This document shows, one piece after another, positions 22,058 to 30,032 of a stretch of DNA of 64,000 nt. The notes below the pieces were generated by a model. That model made no database searches and was not told the origin of the DNA. It was given only the letters and a program-made list of their open reading frames with translations. Source of the stretch: Tsukamurella conjunctivitidis (GTDB taxonomy: Bacteria > Actinomycetota > Actinomycetes > Mycobacteriales > Mycobacteriaceae); NCBI RefSeq assembly GCF_007858475.1, contig NZ_VIGX01000001.1, positions 682,001 through 746,000 of the forward strand. The letters are read 5' to 3'. How positions within the stretch are numbered: the first letter of the stretch is position 1; every line of letters starts with the position of its first letter. Made by a program: the position numbers and the translations under genes.

Positions 22058-22725
22058 GCTACCGGGTGTTCCTGGTCGACGATCACGGCGTGTTCCGGTC
22101 CGGCGTGCGCGCCGAACTGGCCCGTGAGGATTCCATCGAGGTGGTGGGCGAGGCCGGCACCGTCGGCGAGGCCGTGGCGGGGATCCTCTCGGCCGCCCCC
22201 GACGTGGTGCTGCTGGACGTGCACATGCCGGACGGAGGCGGTGTCGCCGTCCTGCGCGGTGTGGCCGACGGTGCGCCGCGCGCGAAGCTGGAGAAGGCGC
22301 CGGTCTTCCTCGCGCTCAGCGTCTCCGACGCGGCGGAGGACGTGATCGCCACGATCCGCGCGGGCGCCCGTGGCTACGTCACCAAGACCATCTCGGGCGA
22401 GGAGCTGGCCGATGCGGTGCGCCGGGTGGCGGAGGGCGACGCGGTCTTCTCGCCGCGGCTCGCCGGTTTCGTCCTCGATTCCTTCACCGGCCGCTCGCCG
22501 GTGCCCGAACCCGCGTTGGACCCGGAGCTGGACTCGCTCACCCCGCGCGAGCTGGAGGTGCTGCGGCTGCTGGCCCGCGGCTACACCTACCGGGAGATCG
22601 CCGAGGATCTGTTCATCTCGGTCAAGACCGTCGAGACGCACGCCTCGAACGTGCTCCGCAAGACGCAGCAGAGCAACCGGAACGCCCTCACCCGGTGGGC
22701 GCACACCCGCCACCTCGCGGACTGA
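22054..22725 (+). CDS. NarL/LuxR-type response regulator, EsrR-like
   Basis: A 223-residue regulator. The receiver domain starts SYRVFLVDDHGVFRSG with acidic pair D9-D10, phospho-acceptor D55 (LLDVHMPDG) and conserved Lys in GYVTKTISGEEL. The C-terminal LuxR helix-turn-helix (about 155-215) contains LTPRELEVLRLLARGYTYRE and FISVKTVETHASNVLRK. It starts at GTG 22054, overlapping the kinase stop by 4 bases. Only 12 bases separate its stop from that of the convergent kinase gene. Confidence 0.9.
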   Translation: MSYRVFLVDDHGVFRSGVRAELAREDSIEVVGEAGTVGEAVAGILSAAPDVVLLDVHMPDGGGVAVLRGVADGAPRAKLEKAPVFLALSVSDAAEDVIATIRAGARGYVTKTISGEELADAVRRVAEGDAVFSPRLAGFVLDSFTGRSPVPEPALDPELDSLTPRELEVLRLLARGYTYREIAEDLFISVKTVETHASNVLRKTQQSNRNALTRWAHTRHLAD

Positions 22726-22737
22726 CCGCGCCCGGCG

Positions 22738-23916
22738 TCAGCCCAGCGCGATGATGACGCCCGCGATGATCGCGGCGAGCACGATGAAGCCGCCGAGGAT
22801 CCACGCCGCGAGAACGGTGTTCGACATCCCCGACGGGGGCGCCACCGGCGGCGGCACGTAGGTGCTGGGCCGTGGTGCGGGCGGGATCGGGCGCTTGCGT
22901 TCGATCGGACCGGAGGCCGATCGCACCGTCGAACCGCGCTCGGAGGGCGAGGCCGCGGACCGCTCGCCAGCGGACCGTCGGAGCCATACCGCGGGCGCCC
23001 CTTCGGTCGCCTGTAGCGGTGCGGTGAGGATCGCCGCGGGGTTGCCGCCGCCCGCCGCCACCGCGGCGAGCCGGTCCCGTGCCTCGGCGAGCGAGGGCCG
23101 CCGCTTGGGGCTCGGCTGCAGCATGTCCAGGATCACGCGGATCAGCGGGCCGTCGCTCTTGGGCGGATTGATCTGCCCCAGAGCCACTTTGTGCAGCAGG
23201 GCGATCGAGTCCTCGTCGACGCCGAAGGGCGGCGCGCCCTCGAGCGCGGTGTACAGGGTGGCACCCAGCGAGTACAGGTCGGAGGCCTCGGAGGGCTCGG
23301 TGCCGCGGGCAACTTCGGGCGCGAAGTAGGCGGGCGTGCCGGTGATGATCCCGGTCGGACCCGCATCGTCGCCCTTGGCCCGCGCGATGCCGAAGTCCGA
23401 GAGCTTGACGGTGCCCGACGCGCGGCCCCGGTTCGCGATGAGGATGTTGCCGGGCTTGATGTCGCGGTGGATGATCCCCGATTCGTGCGCCTCGACCAGG
23501 GCGTCGGCCATCTGGGCACCGATCTGCGCGACCTGCCGCTCGGGCATCGTGCCGGTCATGTGCAGCACCTGGGCGAGCGAGCGCGAGGGCAGGTACTCCA
23601 TCACCAGCCAGGGCTCGCCGCGGTCGAGGGCCACGTCGTACATGGCGACGGCGTTGCGGTGCTGCAACCGGGCCGCGAGCCGGCCCTCGTGCAGGGCACG
23701 CCGGCGCAGCTCGTCGGCCTCCTCCTGGGAGAGGCCCTCGGTGGAGATGACCTGCTTGGCGGCCACGTCGCGTTCCAGGCGCTCGTCGCGTGCCAGCCAC
23801 ACGGCGCCCATGCCGCCGCCGCCGATCTTGGAGGTCAGGCGGTACCGCCCGGCGACCAGGTAATCGGGCCCGGGAACGCCCCTGATCGCTCCGCCCGCAC
23901 CCGTCGATTCCGCCAC
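22738..23916 (-). CDS. Ser/Thr protein kinase with C-terminal membrane anchor
   Basis: A 392-residue Hanks-type kinase. The Gly-rich loop IGGGGMGAVW (31-40), invariant Lys K54 in AAKQV, catalytic loop HRDIKPGN (150-157), DFG (174-176) and APE (199-201) are all present, so it should be active. The linker is Ser/Pro-rich and one membrane helix ends the protein (about 365-390). There is no extracellular sensor domain after the helix, unlike PknB. The start is GTG 23916. It lies 17 bases after the CGNR gene on the same strand, probably one operon. I cannot match it to a named mycobacterial Pkn. Confidence 0.85.
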   Translation of the reverse strand: MAESTGAGGAIRGVPGPDYLVAGRYRLTSKIGGGGMGAVWLARDERLERDVAAKQVISTEGLSQEEADELRRRALHEGRLAARLQHRNAVAMYDVALDRGEPWLVMEYLPSRSLAQVLHMTGTMPERQVAQIGAQMADALVEAHESGIIHRDIKPGNILIANRGRASGTVKLSDFGIARAKGDDAGPTGIITGTPAYFAPEVARGTEPSEASDLYSLGATLYTALEGAPPFGVDEDSIALLHKVALGQINPPKSDGPLIRVILDMLQPSPKRRPSLAEARDRLAAVAAGGGNPAAILTAPLQATEGAPAVWLRRSAGERSAASPSERGSTVRSASGPIERKRPIPPAPRPSTYVPPPVAPPSGMSNTVLAAWILGGFIVLAAIIAGVIIALG

Positions 23917-23933
23917 GCCGTTGATCCTAAGGG

Positions 23934-24482
23934 TCAGGCCCGGCGCGCGCGGTACGCGGCCACGTTCAAGCGGTTGTTGCAACCGTCGTCGCAGAATCGC
24001 CGGGAGCTGTTGCGGCTGAAGTCCACGAGCACTCCGGCGCAGTCCGGCGCGGCGCAGCGCCGCAGCCGGTCGAGGGCGCCCGCGCGGACCACGTCGACCA
24101 TGCCCATCGCGGGCTCGGCGAGGAAGCGTTCCGCGATCGGCGTCGCGTCGTTCCAGCCGTGCAGGTGGTACGGCCAGTCGTCGTGGCGCACCAGCTGGGG
24201 AAGGACCGCCGCGTCGCGCAGCATCCGGTTCACCAGGTCGACGGTGCCGGCCTCGTCGCCCGCCAGATCCCACAGGCCGCGCAGGACGCGGCGCACGGCG
24301 TGCACGCGATCCAGCTCGTCCTCGCGCAGGGGGATGGGGCCGGTCCAGCCCCAGCGCTCGACGAACGCACGGAGTGCGGCCACGTCGGGCAGCCGCTCGG
24401 GGCGTTCCGTGCGCGTGTCGGGAGCGGTGTTCACCAGATCGGCGGCGCTCGCGAGGGCGGATCGGGTGTCGTAGGAGAACAT
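23934..24482 (-). CDS. CGNR zinc-finger protein
   Basis: A 182-residue protein of the ABATE/CGNR family. The N-terminal ~130 residues are the helical ABATE ligand-binding-like domain, and the C-terminal zinc finger has the pattern CAAPDCAG...RRFCDDGCNNR (Cys-x4-Cys ... Cys-x3-Cys), with CNNR in place of the eponymous CGNR. The family is thought to be a stress-linked transcription regulator. It is divergent from the permease gene and upstream of the kinase, which may be co-transcribed. Confidence 0.82.
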   Translation of the reverse strand: MFSYDTRSALASAADLVNTAPDTRTERPERLPDVAALRAFVERWGWTGPIPLREDELDRVHAVRRVLRGLWDLAGDEAGTVDLVNRMLRDAAVLPQLVRHDDWPYHLHGWNDATPIAERFLAEPAMGMVDVVRAGALDRLRRCAAPDCAGVLVDFSRNSSRRFCDDGCNNRLNVAAYRARRA

Positions 24483-24532
24483 GACGCTGCGAATGCTAAC
24501 CGGAGTGGTGTCGGGGTCGCTACTCTCATCGG

Positions 24533-26035
24533 GTGTCCAGCCCGCTTGGAATCACCCCAGACGACTCCCTCCGCCAGGGACTGCAGAGTCGCCACATCAG
24601 CATGCTCGCGCTCGGTGGCGCGATCGGCACCGGCCTGTTCGTGGCGTCCGGCGCCACGATCAGTAAGGCCGGCCCCGGTGGCGCCCTCCTGGCCTACGCG
24701 CTCATGGGCGTCATGGTCTTCTTCCTCATGCAGAGCCTCGGCGAGATGTCGGCGTACATGCCGTGCAGCAACCCGTTCGAGGAGTACGGCACCCGGTTCG
24801 TCAGCAAGTCCTTCGGTTTCGCGGCCGGCTGGAACTACTGGTTCAACTGGTCGATCACGCTGGCCGCGGAGGTGGTGGCGGCCGGCCTGATCATGAAGTT
24901 CTGGCTGCCCGACGTGCCCTCGTGGATCTGGTCGCTGATCTTCCTCGCCGGCCTGTTGGCGTTGAACCTGTTCGCGGTGAAGGCCTTCGGTGAGGCCGAG
25001 TTCTGGTTCGCCTCGATCAAGGTGATCGCCGTGGTGATCTTCCTCATCGTCGGCGTGCTCATGGTGCTGGGCGTGGTCGGCGACGGCCCGGCCCCCGGCT
25101 TCTCCAACTGGACCATCGGCGACGCGCCCTTCGTGGACTGGCCGCTGGGCATGCTCTCGGTCTTCCTCATCGCGGGTTTCGCCTTCCAGGGCACGGAGAT
25201 GATCGCCGTCGCGGCGGGTGAGGCGATCGAGCCCAAGAGCGCCATCCCGCGCGCGGTGCGCACCGTCTTCTTCCGCATTCTGGTCTTCTACATCGGCACG
25301 CTGACGATCATCGCCTTCCTCATCCCGTACACCAGCCCCGAGCTGCTGGACGCCTCGGAGGAGAACGTCGCGGTGGCGCCGTTCACGTTGGTCTTCAAGC
25401 TGGCCGGCATCGATGCCGCGGCGTCGATCATGAACGCGGTCATCCTCATCGCCATCCTCTCGGCAGGTAACGCCAGCCTGTTCGCGGCCACCCGCGCGCT
25501 GTACGGCCTGGGCGTCGAGGGCAACGCCCCGAGGGTCTTCGCCAAGGTGTCCCGGTCGGGCGTGCCCTTCGTGGCCACGGCGGCGACGGTGGCCATCGGT
25601 GCGCTGTGCTTCCTGACGAACTTCGTCGGCGACGGCGCCGCGTACACCGCGCTGGTCGCGGCGTCCTCCGTGGCCGGTTTCGTCACCTGGATCGGGATCG
25701 CGTGGGCGCACTACCGGTTCCGCCGGGCCTGGAATGCGCAGGGGCGTTCGCTCGACGAGCTGCCCTACAAGGCGTGGCTGTACCCCGCGGGACCGATCGT
25801 CGCGCTCCTGATGTCCGTCGCGGTCATCGCGGGCCAGTACTACGTCGCGGTCCGCGGCGGCGAGAGCGGCGGCCTCGGCCTGCTGCTCACCACCTACGCC
25901 GCGCTGATCCTGTTCGTCGGGCTGTGGTGGGGGCACAAGCTGATCACCAAGGCGCCGACCGTCGACCCGGCGACCGCGGACCTCTCGCCCGTCGCCGCCG
26001 CCTCGGCGCACCACGATCCGGATCGCGTGGGCTGA
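24533..26035 (+). CDS. Amino-acid permease (APC superfamily, AAT family)
   Basis: A 500-residue permease with about twelve membrane helices. The first helix carries ALGGAIGTGLFVASGATISKAG, the consensus Gly-rich motif of amino-acid transporters, and GEMSAYMP follows at helix 2. The closest recalled families are LysP, AnsP and GabP-like cationic or neutral amino-acid importers, and the substrate is not settled. Start is GTG at 24533. TACTCT (24521-24526) is 6 bases upstream, so leaderless. The C-terminal ~30 residues are cytosolic and polar. Confidence 0.85.
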   Translation: MSSPLGITPDDSLRQGLQSRHISMLALGGAIGTGLFVASGATISKAGPGGALLAYALMGVMVFFLMQSLGEMSAYMPCSNPFEEYGTRFVSKSFGFAAGWNYWFNWSITLAAEVVAAGLIMKFWLPDVPSWIWSLIFLAGLLALNLFAVKAFGEAEFWFASIKVIAVVIFLIVGVLMVLGVVGDGPAPGFSNWTIGDAPFVDWPLGMLSVFLIAGFAFQGTEMIAVAAGEAIEPKSAIPRAVRTVFFRILVFYIGTLTIIAFLIPYTSPELLDASEENVAVAPFTLVFKLAGIDAAASIMNAVILIAILSAGNASLFAATRALYGLGVEGNAPRVFAKVSRSGVPFVATAATVAIGALCFLTNFVGDGAAYTALVAASSVAGFVTWIGIAWAHYRFRRAWNAQGRSLDELPYKAWLYPAGPIVALLMSVAVIAGQYYVAVRGGESGGLGLLLTTYAALILFVGLWWGHKLITKAPTVDPATADLSPVAAASAHHDPDRVG

Positions 26036-26052
26036 TAGTCGTCGCCCGAGCA

Positions 26053-26111
26053 CGGCGCATCACCTCACCGCGGAAAACGGCTGTGAGCTGCGACGATCGC
26101 GTGATGCGCCG
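26053..26111 (+). repeat. Nested inverted repeat after the permease gene
   Basis: CGGCGCATCAC (26053-26063) is fully complementary to GTGATGCGCCG (26101-26111). A smaller CTCAC/GTGAG stem lies inside. It begins 17 bases after the permease stop and may terminate that transcript. The rest of the gap 26112-26280 holds the SOS box and leader of imuA'. Confidence 0.6.
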
Positions 26112-26188
26112 GGTGCATCGCCGTTCCGAAACCTCTCCTACCTCGACGCTTGACGGCGTTAGGATCGCGGATCTACGCTGAGAGTAGA

Positions 26189-26204
26189 TCGAACAGAAGT
26201 TCTA
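26189..26204 (+). promoter_or_regulatory. SOS box (LexA operator) of imuA'-imuB
   Basis: TCGAAC-AGAA-GTTCTA differs from the mycobacterial LexA consensus TCGAAC-N4-GTTCGA at one position. It is 77 bases before the imuA' start, which places the mutasome genes under DNA-damage control. Confidence 0.88.
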
Positions 26205-26280
26205 GTCATGTCTTCCCCGTGACTCGGCTTCCGCACTGATCGGTGACGCGGGATCCGAAGGTAGGGGAGGGGTGTGACAA

Positions 26281-27000
26281 GTGTCCGCACGTGTTCAGGC
26301 GCTGGCCGGGGGCCGCGAGGAGAAGCTGGCGGAGCTGCGCAAGCGGCTCGCGGCGCTGCCGGAAAAGCATCGTCCGGCGAAGGCACAGGCGCCTGTGGAG
26401 GCGCCGCTGCAGGACGAATCGGCGCAGCTCGGCATGGGTGTACTCCCGGTCCACGAGGAGCTGGCCCGGCTGCTGCCGGGCGGCGGCCTGCCCCGCGGCA
26501 CGGTCGCGGAGGTCGCGGGTGCCGGCTCGCTCGCGGTCTCGCTGGTGGCCACCGTCTCGCGGGCGGGGGCGACCGTCGCACTGTGCGGCGTGTCCGGCTT
26601 CGGCATGGCCGCCGCACTCGAACAGGGGGCCGATCCGGAGCGCATCGCGCTCATCGAGGGCCCGCTCGCGGACCCGGTGGCCGTCGCCTCGATCCTGCTC
26701 GACGGCGCCGACGTGGTGCTGTGCGAGCTCGGCGGCATCGCGGTGCCGCCCAGCCGCGGCCGGGCCATCGCCGCCCGGGCCCGCTCCCGGGGTTCGGTGC
26801 TGCTCGTCACCGGCGGCCGCTGGGAGGGCGCCTCGTTGCACCTCGGCGCGCGCGTGCAGGGGTACACCGGTCTGGGCGGGCGCCCGGGCCGCGGCCGGAT
26901 CCGCGGGATCGACCTGGTCTTCTCCGCCCGCGGCCGCGGTTGCGTGAACCCCTACCGGGGTGCGGCACCGTCGAACACCGGACTGGCGGTGGCCCGGTGA
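26281..27000 (+). CDS. imuA': ImuA' mutasome accessory protein
   Basis: A 239-residue RecA-fold-like protein with the pattern of ImuA' (Rv3395c): an N-terminal coiled segment (EEKLAELRKRLAALPEKH), HEELARLLPGGGLPRGTVAEV, then strands VALCGVSGFG and VVLCELGGI. It lacks a good Walker A, as ImuA' proteins do. It links ImuB with DnaE2 in the SOS mutasome. The GTG at 26281 has a strong purine-rich GGGGAGGGG upstream. It is translationally coupled to imuB by a GTGA overlap. Confidence 0.85.
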   Translation: MSARVQALAGGREEKLAELRKRLAALPEKHRPAKAQAPVEAPLQDESAQLGMGVLPVHEELARLLPGGGLPRGTVAEVAGAGSLAVSLVATVSRAGATVALCGVSGFGMAAALEQGADPERIALIEGPLADPVAVASILLDGADVVLCELGGIAVPPSRGRAIAARARSRGSVLLVTGGRWEGASLHLGARVQGYTGLGGRPGRGRIRGIDLVFSARGRGCVNPYRGAAPSNTGLAVAR

Positions 27001-28604
27001 CCGCGACCGCCGTGAAGGAGCAGCGCATCCTCGCGCTGTGGTGCCCGGATTGGCCGGCGGCGGCCGCGGCGGCGGACGTCGACCTGCCGCCCGACCGCCC
27101 CGTCGCTGTCCTGCACGGCAACCGGGTGGTCGCCTGCAACGCCGCGGCCCGGTCCGACGGGGTGCGCCGCGGCATGAAGCGCCGCGAATCGCAGGCCCGC
27201 TGCCCGGGTTTGCACGTGGCCCAGGCCGACGAGGGCCGCGATGCGCGGCTCTTCGAGCCCGTGGCGAGCGCCGTGGCCGCGCTGATCCCGCTCATCGAGG
27301 TGCTGCGCCCGGGCCTCGTGGTGATCCCCGCGCGGGGTGCTGCGCGCTTCTTCGGCGGTGAGGAGCAGGCGGCCGAGCGTCTCGTGGACGCGGCCTCCTC
27401 GGTGGGCGCGGAGTCGCTCGCCGGCATCGCGGACGAGGTCTTCACCGCGGCCCTGGCCGCCCGCCGCGGCATCGTCGTTCCGCCCGGGGAGTCGGCGGCC
27501 TTCCTCGCCCCGCAGCCCATCGGCCAACTGGGGGCCGAGCCGGCGCTGGCCGGCGGCGACCGCACCGAGCTCCTCGACCTGTTGCACAGGCTGGGGTTGC
27601 GCACCGTCGGCGCCTTCGCGGCGCTCTCCGCGACCGACGTGGCGACCCGCTTCGGGACCGACGCGATCGCCGCGCACCGGCAGGCCCGCGCAGTGCCGGA
27701 CCGTCCGCCGTCCACCGCGGCGCTACCGCCCGGGCTGGAGGTCGAACTGCGACCGGACCCGCCCCTCGACCGGGTCGATGCGGCGGCCTTCGCCGGTCGC
27801 GCCCTCGCCTCGGAGCTGCACGCGAAGCTATCGGCGGCGGGCGTCGCGTGCCTGCGCCTGGAGGTCTCCGCGATCGCGGAGAACGGCGCGCGGCACAGCC
27901 GGATCTGGCGCTGCGCCGAGCCGCTCACCCCCGAGGGCACCGCGGACAGGGTGCGCTGGCAGATCGACGGCTGGCTCACCGGCGGCCGGTCCGCCAAGCG
28001 GGGCGGGGAGGGCGGCCCGGGCGCCCCGATCTCCCTGCTGCGGCTGGAACCCGTCGAGGTGGTCGACGCCGGCGCGCTGCAGGCGGGCATGTGGGGCGAC
28101 GGTGCCGACACCGCCGCCCGGTTCCGCCGGGCCCTGGTCCGGGTGCAGGGCCTGCTCGGGGGAGAGGCGGTGCGGATGGGCGTGCGCAGCGGCGGCCGCG
28201 GCCCGGCCGAGCGGGTCACCTGGGTGCCGCTGGGCGACGAGGTGCTCGCGGACCGCGATCCGTCCGCGCCGTGGCCGGGGCGGATGCCGGAGCCCGCGCC
28301 GTCGGTACTGGTCACGGGTGCCGCGGTCACGATGACCGACGCCGCGGGCGTCGCCGTGCGGGTCACCGACCGGGGCGCCTTCACCGGCGAGCCCACGCAC
28401 TTGGCGTGGGGCTCGCGCGATTGGTCGCTCAGCTGGTGGGCGGGGCCGTGGCTGATCGACGAGCGGTGGTGGGCCTCCGACGGCGCCGTCGAGCCCCGGG
28501 CCCGCGCGCAGGTGCTGCTCGAGCCCGCGCCCGGCCGTGACGACGGCCGGGCGCTGCTGCTGCAGTACGCCGGGAGCTGGGAGGTGGAGGGCGTGTACGA
28601 GTAG
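26997..28604 (+). CDS. imuB: ImuB, inactive Y-family polymerase homologue
   Basis: A 535-residue Y-family protein. The N-terminus RILALWCPDWPAAAAA replaces the metal-binding DxD region of active polymerases, as in other ImuB proteins, so it acts as a scaffold rather than an enzyme. A helix-hairpin-helix lies near 190-225 (LLHRLGLRTVGAFAALS). A beta-clamp-binding hexapeptide is expected near 362-367, where QAGMWG is found instead of the recalled M. tuberculosis QLPLWG. Start GTG 26997 overlaps the imuA' stop by 4 bases. Confidence 0.88.
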   Translation: MTATAVKEQRILALWCPDWPAAAAAADVDLPPDRPVAVLHGNRVVACNAAARSDGVRRGMKRRESQARCPGLHVAQADEGRDARLFEPVASAVAALIPLIEVLRPGLVVIPARGAARFFGGEEQAAERLVDAASSVGAESLAGIADEVFTAALAARRGIVVPPGESAAFLAPQPIGQLGAEPALAGGDRTELLDLLHRLGLRTVGAFAALSATDVATRFGTDAIAAHRQARAVPDRPPSTAALPPGLEVELRPDPPLDRVDAAAFAGRALASELHAKLSAAGVACLRLEVSAIAENGARHSRIWRCAEPLTPEGTADRVRWQIDGWLTGGRSAKRGGEGGPGAPISLLRLEPVEVVDAGALQAGMWGDGADTAARFRRALVRVQGLLGGEAVRMGVRSGGRGPAERVTWVPLGDEVLADRDPSAPWPGRMPEPAPSVLVTGAAVTMTDAAGVAVRVTDRGAFTGEPTHLAWGSRDWSLSWWAGPWLIDERWWASDGAVEPRARAQVLLEPAPGRDDGRALLLQYAGSWEVEGVYE

Positions 28605-28621
28605 GCGCGCGGCCCGGCGAG

Positions 28622-29941
28622 TCAGCCCGCGCTGCCGGAGAAGGCGACCGAGAGGTACGGATTGGTGTCGTCCGCCGGGGCGGGACGGAACCGGTTGCGA
28701 CGGTGCTTCGCCCGCTTCCCGGGCGTGAGCGCCGTGCCCTCGGGCTCCGCCGGCGCCGCGGCCGTGTCCTCCGCCGGAACGGTGGCCCCGGACTCGTCGG
28801 CCGGGACGTCCTCGGCAGGCGCGTCGTCCTCCACCGCGAGGGGTGGCAGCACGCGACGGTGCCCGGTCTCGGCGGTCTCCGCCGGAGCGGCGTCCACGGA
28901 CTCCGTGCCCACTGCCTCGTCGTCCACGGCCTCGGCCGACGTCTCGGCGACCATCGCGCCCTCAGCGGCGTCCGCTCGCCGGCGCAGCCGGTGCGCGACC
29001 GCGAGCGAGACCAGGTAGGTCACGGTGCCCGCCGCGCCGCCCACGACGAGCGCCCAGGCGAGCGGGCGCGCGATGCCGGGATCCGGTGCCGGGGCGGGCG
29101 CGCTGGTCACGGAGCGCAGCCGGGTCTGGGTCAGGGCGAGCTGCCCGTCGATGGCGCCGAGCGCCGTCTTCAGCTGTCCCACACCGGTGGTCAGGTTGGT
29201 GACGGAGGCGTTGACGTCCTTGCGCGCCGAGGCCAGCTTGGTCAGCCCGTCGCGCAGCTGCCGGGCGGCGCTGCGGGCGGAGGTGAGCGAGGCGTCGGCG
29301 TTGGCCGAGGCGCTGTTCAGGCTGCTCGTCATGGTCGACAGCGTGCCGCGCAGCCCCGCCACGTCGTCGAGCGCACCCACACCCTTCGAGCCCGCGAGCG
29401 CGCGATCGAGCTGCGCGACCGCTTCGGCCGAGCCGGGCGAGGGGTGCTCGATCAGCCGCCCCCGCAGTGCCACGAGCGCCGCGCGGGTACCTGCGGCCAC
29501 CTGCTGCAGGCCCTGAGTGCGTTCGAGCGCGCCGCCGAGGGTCGCGGTCGCCCGGTTCACCTGGCTCAGCGCGGCGGAGAGGGAGGAGGCCTCGTCGAGG
29601 CCCGAGACCAATTGTTCGGCACCGGTTTTGGCGGTGTCGACGCTGTCGAAGATCTGCGGCACGGAGCTCGCCGAGGTGTTCAGCCCGTTCCCCGCCGAGA
29701 CCACGGCGTTGGACAGCAGGCCGAACAGCGCGCGCGATTCGTCGGCGGCCGTGAGGGCGACGCGCGTGTTCTCGGCGTTCTCCCGCTCCTGGGCGGGCGC
29801 GGGCGGAGTGGTCCCCGCGGCGAGGAGGAAGGTGGCGCCGCCCGCGACGAGCGCGATCAGCACGGCGAGCAGCGCGGTGCCGGTGAGGGCCCACGCCGAA
29901 CGGGCCGCCGCGCGGAGCGGGCGGGTCAACGTCGAGGTCAT
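28622..29941 (-). CDS. Two-helix membrane protein with long extracytoplasmic coiled coil
   Basis: A 439-residue protein. A basic N-terminus leads to a membrane helix at about 17-43. Then ~240 residues of Ala/Ser/Thr/Gln-rich helical heptads (SLSAALSQVNRATATLGGAL, LTTGVGQLKTALGAIDGQL) lie outside, a second helix sits near 293-316, and the cytoplasmic tail is acidic and then strongly basic (GKRAKHRRNRFR). It resembles bacterial proteins that span the envelope with coiled coils, but no named family is clear. TAAGGT 6 bases before the ATG predicts a leaderless mRNA. It is convergent with imuB. Confidence 0.65.
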   Translation of the reverse strand: MTSTLTRPLRAAARSAWALTGTALLAVLIALVAGGATFLLAAGTTPPAPAQERENAENTRVALTAADESRALFGLLSNAVVSAGNGLNTSASSVPQIFDSVDTAKTGAEQLVSGLDEASSLSAALSQVNRATATLGGALERTQGLQQVAAGTRAALVALRGRLIEHPSPGSAEAVAQLDRALAGSKGVGALDDVAGLRGTLSTMTSSLNSASANADASLTSARSAARQLRDGLTKLASARKDVNASVTNLTTGVGQLKTALGAIDGQLALTQTRLRSVTSAPAPAPDPGIARPLAWALVVGGAAGTVTYLVSLAVAHRLRRRADAAEGAMVAETSAEAVDDEAVGTESVDAAPAETAETGHRRVLPPLAVEDDAPAEDVPADESGATVPAEDTAAAPAEPEGTALTPGKRAKHRRNRFRPAPADDTNPYLSVAFSGSAG

Positions 29942-30032
29942 GCCTCAACCTTAACGTGAAGTCGAGACTTTGGTGAAAAGATCACCGGCGGAACGAATTC
30001 GAGATTGCAATGCCACGCTGTCGAGGTGGAGC

